Source of the DNA: an uncultured Alcanivorax sp.
Lineage (GTDB): Bacteria; Pseudomonadota; Gammaproteobacteria; Pseudomonadales; Alcanivoracaceae
Direction of reading: 5' to 3'
Assembly (NCBI RefSeq): GCF_947258575.1
Contig: NZ_CAMYIV010000011.1
Location: 1 to 64,000 of the forward strand
DNA: 64,000 nt
Of this stretch, positions 35,715-44,302 are shown in pieces; positions within the stretch are counted from its first letter, which is position 1, and each line of letters begins with the position of its first letter. The notes under the pieces are model-generated. The model did not search any database. It worked only from the letters and a program-made list of their open reading frames with translations, and was not told the DNA's origin. The translations under genes were made by a program, and so were the position numbers.

Positions 35715-38111
35715 CTAGAAACCGCCTTCCGGTACCGGAAAGGGTTGGGTTGCGCAGCTGAAGAAGTAAGGGAGCTCGTCGACGGCGGCCAGGATAAATT
35801 TTGTCTGTGGTCCAACAACGGTCTCTTTCGTTTCCGGGTGCTGCCAGCAACCGCTCGGAAAATAGACGTCGCGTCCGTCAGTGTTTGCGGATACCACTGG
35901 TGCCACGAGTACATTCGGCCCCAGCATGAACTGCTGGTCCTGACGGCCAGCCTCCGGGTCGTTCGGGTACTCAAGCCATAGAGGCCGGGTTATCGGAATG
36001 CCGGTGGCCAGTGCTTCCTGCCAAAGACGATAAATTAGCGGTTGCGCAGCGATGTGCCTGTTCATCGCTGCGCGATAGTGCTCGACAACCTCGGGATCGT
36101 CGAATCGCCACGGCATGGGAGTGCCATTGACAGGGCCTCCATGTTGGCGGAATACGGGCATCAGGGACGCATGGTTGGCCCAGCGAATCAATAATTCCGA
36201 ATCGATGGAACCGAATAGATCAATGTAGCCGCCAATCTCGGTGACAAAGCCATAGGCTCCGCCAACACTGCGATTCAGCATGTCAGGAATGACCGAGCCA
36301 AGGCCCGAGGCACGGCTCCAGTCGGCGGTGTTGTCGCCAGGCCAGCTCGCGGACTCGTAGTGTGCTGAGCCTCTACGCCCGGAGTTGCCAAAACGCACGA
36401 AGAACCACGGTTCCCTGTCCGGATTATCGGCAACAAATTCATCAAAGGCCTCCCGGGTTGCCTGATGGAACAGTGCAGCATTGCGGTTGTGCATGGCGAT
36501 CCCTGAGCTGCCGTCATGGAAAACCATATCAACCTGAACCTGCTCGCCGAAGTCTTGCATAAAGCCTTCGCTGCCTTCTTCGAGACCCTTCTTGATCCGC
36601 TCTTTCCACCACTCGACGGCTTGCGGGTTTGTGAAATCAATCAGAGCGGCGATGCCACCCATCAGTGGGGAGCCAAAAATGTAAGGCAGCCCTGATGCCC
36701 GCTTTGTGACATACCCGCGGGATAGTGCTTCTTGATATACCTCGGGTTCTTCAAGCTCGTCCTCTGTCTGCCCCACAAATCCCCGATAATAGGTCAGAGG
36801 CTTGATGTTCTGTGCGCGCAGCCGCTGGATAATATCCTCGAAGGCGCCTGTCTTTTTGGTGCCAACCCACCCTTCGAAAGCAAATGCAGTGATGGGAAGT
36901 TCCAGTTCTTCGATTTGATCCAATGATTCCTTCACTTTTTCGGTGTAATTCTCCGGAGTGTCTGTGAACTCCTGAATGGTTTCAGACAGCATTGGGCCCA
37001 GTGACCAGCGTGGTGGAACCCGGTGCCGACCGTTTATTCCTGAGAGTCGGCTCACGACTTGCTTTTGATTGCCGGGGACGACCAGGAAATCCAGTTCGCT
37101 GCCCGCTACTTCGACACGCCAGGCATCGTTGCGGTCTGATGCCATTCGCCAATGAGAAAGCTCATCGCGATCCAGCATAAAACCGTAACCTTGATCTGAA
37201 ATGAAAAGCGACTGGATGTAATAAGCCCCCTGGGGGCCGGTGGGGAACTGGTACTGTTCGCCGAACGTATCGCCAATAAGAGGCTCAAGTTGCTCAGGGG
37301 TTTGTGAAAACTCTTCCGCCCAATTCAAGAAAGCTTCATGGCGTTGATCGATTTTGTTGCGTCTGCCGCCAAACCCCCTGAACGCCTCATCGGGCGTTGA
37401 ATCGAAACTGGCTGAGATCAGGGGGACTTCCCGGAGGACGTGATTCACCTTGACGGAGACATGGAAGCTGCTGTTTTCATCGGCCTTGACGGTGACGCGT
37501 GCCTCACGCCCGCTGGGGTCAGAGGTTCCTACGCGCAATACTAGCTGACTGCCGTCAACAGACAGGTCTTTCACATTGGTCAGACGAAACTCGACACCGG
37601 TGGATGCTGAAGCCAGCATATTTCCGACCCAGAAGGTCGCCGGGAACTGGAGGTTTAACTGATCGCCAACAACAAATGTGAAGGGTGCATACAGCGCGGG
37701 TGCTTCCGGCATGATCTCGGTCCAGCCACCCAAAAGCCGGCTTGGCAGCGGTGTTCTCAATAGCAGTGGGATCGGCGGTTGCTGCCTGTCGCTGCTTAAT
37801 ACTTTGTTGCCATTCTCGTCGTAAAAGCTCATGGATAATGGCGCGCGTTTTATTTCCACGTGCCCATAGTCTGTTCTCAATGTAATGAGCTCAGGGCCAT
37901 CTTCTATCTGGATGTTGTCAGGTGGCGTCGTGGCGGGTGTTTCATTTTTTGCTTGCGTGGGGGCGTCTGGTTCAGAGGCCGTGATGTCGGGAGGCAGGGT
38001 AGAGGTTGACGGTGGGGGTGACATTGACGTTGGAGAAGACGAGTCGTCTCCACTGCCGCATCCCCACAATAGACCTGAGAGAAGAAGAATGAATTGGATA
38101 TTTTTAGTCAT
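35715..38111 (-). CDS. Glycoside hydrolase family 31 lipoprotein
   Basis: A 798-residue lipoprotein (LLWGC, C18) with a Ser/Pro-rich linker (20-65), a beta-sandwich N-terminal domain and a GH31 barrel. MQDFGE places the nucleophile at D520, and WPGDNTADWS the acid/base at D593. The segment GLGSVIPDML…TEIGGY is closest, from memory, to sulfoquinovosidase YihQ. The Q…R…W residues by which YihQ recognises the sulfonate are not present (FEGWVGTKKTGAFEDII stands there), so the substrate is likely a different alpha-glycoside. It is the first of three consecutive large lipoprotein genes on this strand, with its own start region. Confidence 0.88.
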   Translation of the reverse strand: MTKNIQFILLLSGLLWGCGSGDDSSSPTSMSPPPSTSTLPPDITASEPDAPTQAKNETPATTPPDNIQIEDGPELITLRTDYGHVEIKRAPLSMSFYDENGNKVLSSDRQQPPIPLLLRTPLPSRLLGGWTEIMPEAPALYAPFTFVVGDQLNLQFPATFWVGNMLASASTGVEFRLTNVKDLSVDGSQLVLRVGTSDPSGREARVTVKADENSSFHVSVKVNHVLREVPLISASFDSTPDEAFRGFGGRRNKIDQRHEAFLNWAEEFSQTPEQLEPLIGDTFGEQYQFPTGPQGAYYIQSLFISDQGYGFMLDRDELSHWRMASDRNDAWRVEVAGSELDFLVVPGNQKQVVSRLSGINGRHRVPPRWSLGPMLSETIQEFTDTPENYTEKVKESLDQIEELELPITAFAFEGWVGTKKTGAFEDIIQRLRAQNIKPLTYYRGFVGQTEDELEEPEVYQEALSRGYVTKRASGLPYIFGSPLMGGIAALIDFTNPQAVEWWKERIKKGLEEGSEGFMQDFGEQVQVDMVFHDGSSGIAMHNRNAALFHQATREAFDEFVADNPDREPWFFVRFGNSGRRGSAHYESASWPGDNTADWSRASGLGSVIPDMLNRSVGGAYGFVTEIGGYIDLFGSIDSELLIRWANHASLMPVFRQHGGPVNGTPMPWRFDDPEVVEHYRAAMNRHIAAQPLIYRLWQEALATGIPITRPLWLEYPNDPEAGRQDQQFMLGPNVLVAPVVSANTDGRDVYFPSGCWQHPETKETVVGPQTKFILAAVDELPYFFSCATQPFPVPEGGF

Positions 38112-38189
38112 GTTAGGGGCCCCATTCCAAAAACATAGCCCTGCCCTGGTGCTCTGAGAGCTGCTGTTCGGATAGTTAAAAAATAAAAA

Positions 38190-38209
38190 CCCTCCCCTTG
38201 CGGGGAGGG
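38190..38209 (-). terminator. Intrinsic terminator of the cytochrome fusion gene
   Basis: An 8-bp GC stem (CCCTCCCC / GGGGAGGG) with a TTGC loop. The A-rich tract at 38178-38189 gives a U-rich tail on the minus strand. It lies 54 nt after the stop of the beta-helix/cytochrome gene. Confidence 0.85.
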
Positions 38210-38262
38210 GCCAAACGCTCCTCCCGGAGACAAGGGGAGGAGGGAGGGGGAAAAGCGCAGCG

Positions 38263-41200
38263 CTAGTTGCAGGCGCTGCCGTTGGTGTAGCTACTATCCA
38301 CGACCTGATTGATCCACTGGTCCAGTAGCGTGGTGGCTTCGTCGTGGGCCACGCTGCGGGCGATGGGGGGCATCATCCGTTGCGGATCGTTTTCCGCGGC
38401 CAGGCGGCAGGAAACGATGGAGCTGTTCGCGCTGCCCGGGACCACCACATGCTGGCGACCGCAGGAGCCACCGCCGGTGGCGGTGGGCTTCTTGCAGATG
38501 CCGTAGCTGGCGTCCACTTCACGGAAGTGGTCCAGGTAGTAGCCCGTGTTGGAGGCGGCGCCCTTGTCGTTGTGACAGTGCTGGCAGTTCACTTCCAGGT
38601 AGGCTTTTACCCGACTTTCAATATCCGCATCGGAGTTGGCGGTGTTGCCGCTGTCGCCGGGCACGTTCCAGTGCGGCAGGCGCTCGATGTTGCTGGCCAC
38701 GCCGTTGCTGATCTGCAGCTCCGGAGTGCCACTGAGGATGCCCACGTCAGTCCAGTACTGCAGCTGGTTGAGGCGCGGGAAGCCGGCCTGCCCAGTGTTA
38801 CCCATGAAGGCGGATTCCGGTTTGTAGGCACGGTTCAGGTTGCGCGGCTTGGGGCCGATAGGGGCGCTGCCGCCGGCCTGGTCGTCGTTGCCATGGCAGG
38901 TGATGCACTGGTTGGCGTTGGGCACGGAGTAGTTGTCAGTGCTGCCGGTGAGCAGGGCACCGGAGTCGCTGTCGCGGTAATGCCAGCTGGCCGGAGTGCT
39001 GCCACCGCCCATGCTCAGAAATGCCACCGGTTTGCCATCTTCTTCGCCCCAGATATAGGGAAGACCTTCCCAGAAAGGTTTGCCGCTGCTGCTGATGCGT
39101 TTGATCAACAGGCGGGTCTCCACCAGCGTTTCATTGCTGTTGGCCTCATCGGTGAAGGCGAAGGTCTTGGCAAGCACGGTGCCGGTGGGGAAGTGAATGC
39201 CGCCATTGGGGTTGCTGCCGCCCTGGCCGTCCCGGTACACCGCCTTGGTGCCGGGAGGAACAAAGGCTACCCGGTATTTGGTGGCGTAGTCGGAGAACAG
39301 TTTGGTGTTCAGCACATAGGGCACGCCGCCTTCATTGGGCAAGCTGCGTGGGTCGCTGGCATCGGCAAACAGGTTGTACTGTTCCAGGCGCGGGCAATTT
39401 ACTGCCAGGGCGTCGCGATTGATTTCACCGCTGGCCACTTCGGTGTTGCAGAGTGCTTCCACCACTTCCGGTGACGGCGCAGGATCGAAATCACCGCTGG
39501 GTTCGAAGGGGGGGATTTCCACCCGTGGCAGTGACGGTAACAGTTTGCCGAAACGGGCCTGACAGTCGTGGTCGGACAGGTTGGTATCCGAAGGCATATT
39601 GAGCAGACCCTCCAGGGCATCAAGCAGACCACCGGGGGAGAGAATCGAGAAATCCTGCTCTGCCAGCGCCAAGACCAACTCCAGTCCATCGGTACCGTGG
39701 AAGTTCAGGTAGGGTTCGCTGTCCTCGGAAAAATCGTTGTCGTGGAAACAGGAGCCCCAGGTGGGCTGGATACGTGCATTGTTTTCATCGAATTTGTAGG
39801 CGTTGTAATGACATGCCGGGTTGGGGTGCTCATTGGTGTGCAGCGGCTTGCCGTTGCTGTCCATGGGCACCGGCTCGCCATTACTGTCCACCGGGTAGGG
39901 GCAGTCTGCATCCAGGTCATCACGCAGGCCGTCCCAGACAATGTGGGCGCCTTTACCCAGGTTGAGGATGTTGTCCAGGCTGCCCAGCAATTGGGTGGGA
40001 TCATTGATGATGGGCAGGTTCTTCAGGCCGATCAGGGTGGGCAACACGCTTTCTACTTCGCCGTTGGCTACTTTTTCCAGGTCCGGTGGCGGCAGGTCGT
40101 AACCGGAGTTTTTCATCACGTTGTTGTGGATGTGCAGCCCTTCGGTATAGGGGTCCAGTTTCTTGTCGGCGGTGTTGTCTTTGCCATCAATCAGTTCATA
40201 GCTGGTATAGATGACGGCGGCGGTGCTGTGGTCTTCAAATGTGTTGTTGAAGACCTCGATGTTGTCGTAGCCCAGGGTGATAAAACCGGTGCCGCGCGGC
40301 ACCGCAGAGACCAGCCCGCTCTGGGCGAAGTTGTAGGTGTTGTTGTTGCGGGCCAGGTTGTTGAGCATCACCGAGGTATCGCCGTACTGGGTGATATTTT
40401 CCAGATCGTAGATCAGGAAGCCGCCGGTATTACACTCGGCCACGTTGTTGTCGTATTCGCCGCCTTGCACATTTTCGATTTCGAAACCCATGACGTTATA
40501 GACGGCACGGCTGTCACGAATAATGGCGGTGTTGGTCTGGCCCACGTAGATGCCGGCATCGGAGGCGCCCACGGATTCACTGCCTTCCACCAGGATGTTT
40601 TCCGATTCCACCGGGTAGATGCCGTAGCGGCCGCTGGTGGCACTGGGTACGTAATCGGGGGTAGGGTCACCTTCGTTGAAGGGCGGCTTGGTACAGGCCA
40701 CATGCAGCCGGTCGCCGTAGTTGTCGGCGGTGATCGGCTCACCGCCACCAGACCACATGGCGCGCACATTGCGCAGGGTGCCCCATTTCACGCCCTTGAG
40801 TTTGAAGGCGTCGCCGGGGGAATCCAGGATGGTCAGGTCTTCCACGGTAATGCCGCGAATGTTGAGCGCTTCCAGGCCGGTGACGTTGGCGCTGTCTTTG
40901 AACGACAACACCGTTTCGTCCTTGCCGCAGCCTTTGATCAGCACGTCCTCGGTGGCCTGGATCAGCAGCCCCTGATCCAGGTCGAAATAGCCGCAGTCGA
41001 ACTGCAGTGTGTCGCCGGGGCGCAGCTGAATCATGGCGTTGACCATGTCTTCAGTGGCGCTGTCGCCGGGGGAAATTATAAAGGTGCGGCCTTCGCCGGT
41101 GGGCGGGGTAATCGGGTCGCCACCGTTATCGCCGCCATCACTTCCTCCCCCGCCATCATCGCCGCTGTTGGCGGTAGGGGTGTTGGCTGGGTCGCTGCTG

Positions 41201-41274
41201 CCGCCACCACCGCAGCCGACTACGAAGGTGGTCAGTAACAGCAGAAAGAGTGACCGGGCTGTTAGTGTTTTCAT
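38263..41274 (-). CDS. Lipoprotein fusion: parallel beta-helix domain and diheme c-type cytochrome
   Basis: 1003 residues from ATG 41272-41274 (GGGGAA ribosome site). Lipobox VVGC, Gly/Asp-rich linker, then a parallel beta-helix (about 60-420; repeats such as GIYVGQTNTAIIRDSRAVYN and GFEIENVQGGEYDNNVAECN). The C-terminal half (about 650-1003) matches the SO2930-type diheme cytochrome family: two CxxCH haem sites at C790-H794 (CITCH) and C897-H901 (CQHCH). In Shewanella these two families are, as I recall, neighbouring separate genes (SO2929/SO2930); here they are one chain. The role is unknown: possibly binding or oxidation of a surface carbohydrate with electron transfer (inference). Maturation needs the Ccm system. 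Confidence 0.87.
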   Translation of the reverse strand: MKTLTARSLFLLLLTTFVVGCGGGGSSDPANTPTANSGDDGGGGSDGGDNGGDPITPPTGEGRTFIISPGDSATEDMVNAMIQLRPGDTLQFDCGYFDLDQGLLIQATEDVLIKGCGKDETVLSFKDSANVTGLEALNIRGITVEDLTILDSPGDAFKLKGVKWGTLRNVRAMWSGGGEPITADNYGDRLHVACTKPPFNEGDPTPDYVPSATSGRYGIYPVESENILVEGSESVGASDAGIYVGQTNTAIIRDSRAVYNVMGFEIENVQGGEYDNNVAECNTGGFLIYDLENITQYGDTSVMLNNLARNNNTYNFAQSGLVSAVPRGTGFITLGYDNIEVFNNTFEDHSTAAVIYTSYELIDGKDNTADKKLDPYTEGLHIHNNVMKNSGYDLPPPDLEKVANGEVESVLPTLIGLKNLPIINDPTQLLGSLDNILNLGKGAHIVWDGLRDDLDADCPYPVDSNGEPVPMDSNGKPLHTNEHPNPACHYNAYKFDENNARIQPTWGSCFHDNDFSEDSEPYLNFHGTDGLELVLALAEQDFSILSPGGLLDALEGLLNMPSDTNLSDHDCQARFGKLLPSLPRVEIPPFEPSGDFDPAPSPEVVEALCNTEVASGEINRDALAVNCPRLEQYNLFADASDPRSLPNEGGVPYVLNTKLFSDYATKYRVAFVPPGTKAVYRDGQGGSNPNGGIHFPTGTVLAKTFAFTDEANSNETLVETRLLIKRISSSGKPFWEGLPYIWGEEDGKPVAFLSMGGGSTPASWHYRDSDSGALLTGSTDNYSVPNANQCITCHGNDDQAGGSAPIGPKPRNLNRAYKPESAFMGNTGQAGFPRLNQLQYWTDVGILSGTPELQISNGVASNIERLPHWNVPGDSGNTANSDADIESRVKAYLEVNCQHCHNDKGAASNTGYYLDHFREVDASYGICKKPTATGGGSCGRQHVVVPGSANSSIVSCRLAAENDPQRMMPPIARSVAHDEATTLLDQWINQVVDSSYTNGSACN

Positions 41275-41395
41275 GGTATTCCCCAACGGTTCTAGTTTTT
41301 GGCTCTCTTCTCTCTTGATAAGAGAAAAGTTGGGGGAGTTGGGGCATTGCGCCAGATGACCGAGCAAGCCTTGGCGCCTCTCACCCTCTCCCTGT

Positions 41396-41418
41396 CCCTC
41401 TCCCCTCAAGGGAGAGGG
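41396..41418. repeat. Hairpin CCCTCTCCC / GGGAGAGGG
   Basis: A 9-bp stem with a 5-nt loop, in a pyrimidine-rich stretch typical of a REP class in many proteobacteria. It lies 47 nt after the M19-like gene stop (minus strand) and may terminate it; no strong U tract. Confidence 0.6.
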
Positions 41419-41464
41419 GACCTTTCTTGAAATGCTCTGGAATAGGAGCTTCCTTGATAGTTAC

Positions 41465-43957
41465 TCATTGCGCCGCTTGTTCAAGCCGTTCCCACATGCG
41501 CAGGTAGGCTTCCGCCGAGGTGAATAACTGGTTGATGGCGTCGTCGATCTGTTCCGGCGGGCGGTCACTGTTCGCCACCATGTCGGCGATCTGATCCGGG
41601 TAGAGGCCGTAGTGGGCCACACCCCGGCCTTCATACAGGCTGAAGGCGTGGTCACCGGTGACTTGCTTGTCGAACACCACACGACCATCCACGGAGGTGA
41701 ATGGATAGAGGCTGTCTTCCTGATCCGGTGTCCCCGGGTTACCGGCCAGGGCGGCGATACCGTTCACATCTGAGGCAAAGGGAGCGCCGCCGAAGGGCCC
41801 CACCTTGAAGGCATCCGGGCGCGGGCGGTTGCCATCGCGGGTGAGCTGGTCCACCCAGTCATCGCGGACACTGCCAAAGGAGGCGCTGATACCGCCCTGG
41901 GCGGCGACACGGTCACGCAGGGTTTCGGTGCCGCCCCAGTTGCCGTGGCTGTTGATGATCGGGTAGCCACGCGGGGCGGTCAGGTCGAGAATCTGGGTGG
42001 CGGCCTTGCGGCTGATGTGGTCGGTTTCAATCATCATGCCGCGTTTAGCCAGCTCTTCGATCAGGAAGAAGCCCAGGTCAGTCAGCCCGCGGGTGTTGCA
42101 CAGGTGGTCGGTGCCCCGGCGCGGGTCGAGTTCGGCAAGCTCTTGCGGACTGGCCGGGAATCGCTCGCCCACATAATCCAGCTGGAACAGCAATTGCTCG
42201 AAAATGCCGTAGGGTTGCAGCGGGTTGGCCAGCGGGCTGTCATTCACCGCGTGGTCGTGATCCGGGCATTCTTCGAATTCCACGGTATGACCGGTTTCCA
42301 GCAGGTTGCCGCCGTACAGCACGGCGCCAATGCCGATGCCGTCGGAGAGATCCGGCAGGTGGCCACCGAAGGCGTTATCGAATTTGTGCACCGGGAACAG
42401 GCTGCGCACATCCATGGCATAGAGGCGGTCCAGTCGCTCCACAATTTCGTCACGGCTGCATTCGGCCACGCCCAGAAATTCTCCGCAGTTGAGAGCCTTG
42501 GAGGCTTCCACGCCGAGGATCACTGCCATCTTGCCTTCGCCGATGACCTGGCGAGCCTCGCTGGGGCTGGTGACGATGCGGAACCAGCCTTCGCCGGGGC
42601 CGCCCTGTTGGGCGTCGATGTAATCCTCCATGCGATGCATCAGTTCCGCCTGCTGCTCAATGGCGGCCACGGTGTCGCAGTCATTCTGTTTCTGCGGATT
42701 GATCTGGCAGAGGATTTCGTTGTGCACCAGGTGATTGACCAGAATCTTCAGGCCGGACAGGTGGGCCCGTTCAATCCATTTGTAATAGCTCTGATGGTGT
42801 TGCAGGGAGTCGTTGCGCGGCCAGAAGGGAAAATCCGGCCAGCCTCGGGTTTCGTGGGGGCCCGGATTGCTGGTGACCTGTTCCACCAGGCCGGTGAGGC
42901 CCTGGGGGCCATGGTTTTCTGCGCAATCGTGGAGGGCGTGATCGACACCGAATTTGTGGAAGGGGTCGCCATAGTTAACCCGGCCGCCGATGAATTCGTA
43001 GGCGGAGATATGGCTGTGGGCATCCACGTAGCCGAACAGGTCGTCGTTATCGATGCCCGGGGTGCCGCGGAAGCGATCCACCTCTTGCAGGTAAATGGCC
43101 GGGCCGCTGTCGGCCACGGTGGCGCTCAGTTCGGCTTCCGGGTAGCCGCTGCAGCCGTCGGCGTCGTTGAGCACAAAACGGGTGTCGGCGTTTTCCAGAC
43201 TCGGTGAGGTAAGGGTCAGCCCGTCGTCGCCGGCGGTGAGCAGAAGGCCGGTGACCTGGGAGGCCAGGGTAAAGCTGTCGCCCTCGCTGGGATTGAGATT
43301 CCATACCGCCAGATCGTTGGCATCGGAGACCATGGCCAGAGACGGGCGCAGGGTGGTGTCGCCCAGATTGTTGCCGATACCTTCCAGGCTTTCCCCCAGT
43401 TCCCGCAGCAGGCCGCCCAGCGGCGCTACCGGGTCCAGCACCAGATTGAGCGTGTCGCCCAGGCCGGCCACCAGGTAGCTGAGTTCGCCGACGAAGTTGC
43501 CGCCCTGATCCAGCAGTTCCCCGGCGGGATCGCTGATGCCGAGCAGCTCCTTTTCCCCGGTGCTGCCGGTGGTGCGCTGGTAATCGGACACCAACAGATA
43601 GCGGCCCAGGTCGGTGGGTTTGAGGGTAAAGGCCGTAGCTTGTGCCGCCTCTGTGGTCAGGCTGTAGGCACTGCTGGCGGTGTCCGCCTGCAGGAAGCGG
43701 CCGTCGCTATTCAGGGTGTAGCAGCCATTGGCGAACTGGAAGCGATTGAGCGGTTGTGGTTCTGGTGCCGGTTCCGGGCCGGGTTCCGGCGTGGGGGCCG
43801 GGTTCTCGGTATCGGGTTGGCGCGGTTGCTCTGCGGTAGTGGTGGCGGAAGTACCACCACTACCACCACCACAGCCGGCCAGAAGGCTGGCGGCCAGTAG
43901 CAGCGAGCAGGGCAACGCAGAAGCAGTCAGGGCCGGAGCCCGGGTCAGTTGTAGCAT
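41465..43957 (-). CDS. Lipoprotein with M19 (membrane dipeptidase)-like amidohydrolase domain
   Basis: 830 residues. Signal peptide, lipobox LLAGC (C29), then a Pro/Glu/Thr-rich linker (30-70), a beta-rich N-terminal domain, and from about 310 a TIM-barrel with metal-binding motifs YVDAHSHIS, ETDHISRKAA and NSHGNWGG. This resembles the M19 dipeptidase superfamily but is much longer than renal-type dipeptidases. Its substrate is unknown. It is on the same strand as the beta-helix/cytochrome gene, 190 bp upstream, and both have the same lipobox-plus-low-complexity linker. Confidence 0.8.
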   Translation of the reverse strand: MLQLTRAPALTASALPCSLLLAASLLAGCGGGSGGTSATTTAEQPRQPDTENPAPTPEPGPEPAPEPQPLNRFQFANGCYTLNSDGRFLQADTASSAYSLTTEAAQATAFTLKPTDLGRYLLVSDYQRTTGSTGEKELLGISDPAGELLDQGGNFVGELSYLVAGLGDTLNLVLDPVAPLGGLLRELGESLEGIGNNLGDTTLRPSLAMVSDANDLAVWNLNPSEGDSFTLASQVTGLLLTAGDDGLTLTSPSLENADTRFVLNDADGCSGYPEAELSATVADSGPAIYLQEVDRFRGTPGIDNDDLFGYVDAHSHISAYEFIGGRVNYGDPFHKFGVDHALHDCAENHGPQGLTGLVEQVTSNPGPHETRGWPDFPFWPRNDSLQHHQSYYKWIERAHLSGLKILVNHLVHNEILCQINPQKQNDCDTVAAIEQQAELMHRMEDYIDAQQGGPGEGWFRIVTSPSEARQVIGEGKMAVILGVEASKALNCGEFLGVAECSRDEIVERLDRLYAMDVRSLFPVHKFDNAFGGHLPDLSDGIGIGAVLYGGNLLETGHTVEFEECPDHDHAVNDSPLANPLQPYGIFEQLLFQLDYVGERFPASPQELAELDPRRGTDHLCNTRGLTDLGFFLIEELAKRGMMIETDHISRKAATQILDLTAPRGYPIINSHGNWGGTETLRDRVAAQGGISASFGSVRDDWVDQLTRDGNRPRPDAFKVGPFGGAPFASDVNGIAALAGNPGTPDQEDSLYPFTSVDGRVVFDKQVTGDHAFSLYEGRGVAHYGLYPDQIADMVANSDRPPEQIDDAINQLFTSAEAYLRMWERLEQAAQ

Positions 43958-44134
43958 GGCTAACCCCTTAAGGGAGTCCTCGCGATGCGGGGCGCCCGTT
44001 GTTGTTATGGGTACGTACGTTCTTATTGGTACGTTTGTACAACTAAAGGCTTGGGGGAGGCTGTAGCGTTATTGTCAAAAAGGGGGAGGGGTTTGTTACT
44101 GGAGGGGCTCGGGGGGAGATCTAGCGATAACTGT

Positions 44135-44216
44135 GTAGGGTGCACTGAGCCTAGGGCGAACTGCACCATCCCGGCGTCTGATCGGTGCAGTTCGCCTTAG
44201 GCTCAGTGCACCCTAC
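44135..44216. repeat. Inverted repeat (GTAGGGTGCACTGAGCC family)
   Basis: Arms 44135-44167 and 44184-44216 are 33 nt each with one mismatch and a 16-nt spacer. A single arm occurs at 31215-31247. It sits in the 345-bp gap (43958-44302) between the M19-like gene and the ABC1-kinase gene, both on the minus strand; I see nothing else in that gap apart from a possible promoter upstream of 43957. Confidence 0.9.
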
Positions 44217-44302
44217 GGAGAGGGGGAGAGTGGGTTGGGAGAGCGGTCGCCCCCCACAGGGCGGGCAGGCGACAGCTTCCACAAAAAACGAAAAAAGGGA
44301 GC

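Noticed and set aside
35715-38111. Sulfoquinovosidase assignment for the GH31 enzyme
   Set aside because: The catalytic motif fits but the sulfonate-recognising residues are absent, so only GH31 is claimed.
39568-41238. A 556-codon plus-strand frame opposite the beta-helix/cytochrome gene
   Set aside because: Shadow with Val/Gly/Gln-rich composition; the minus strand has lipobox, repeats and haem motifs.
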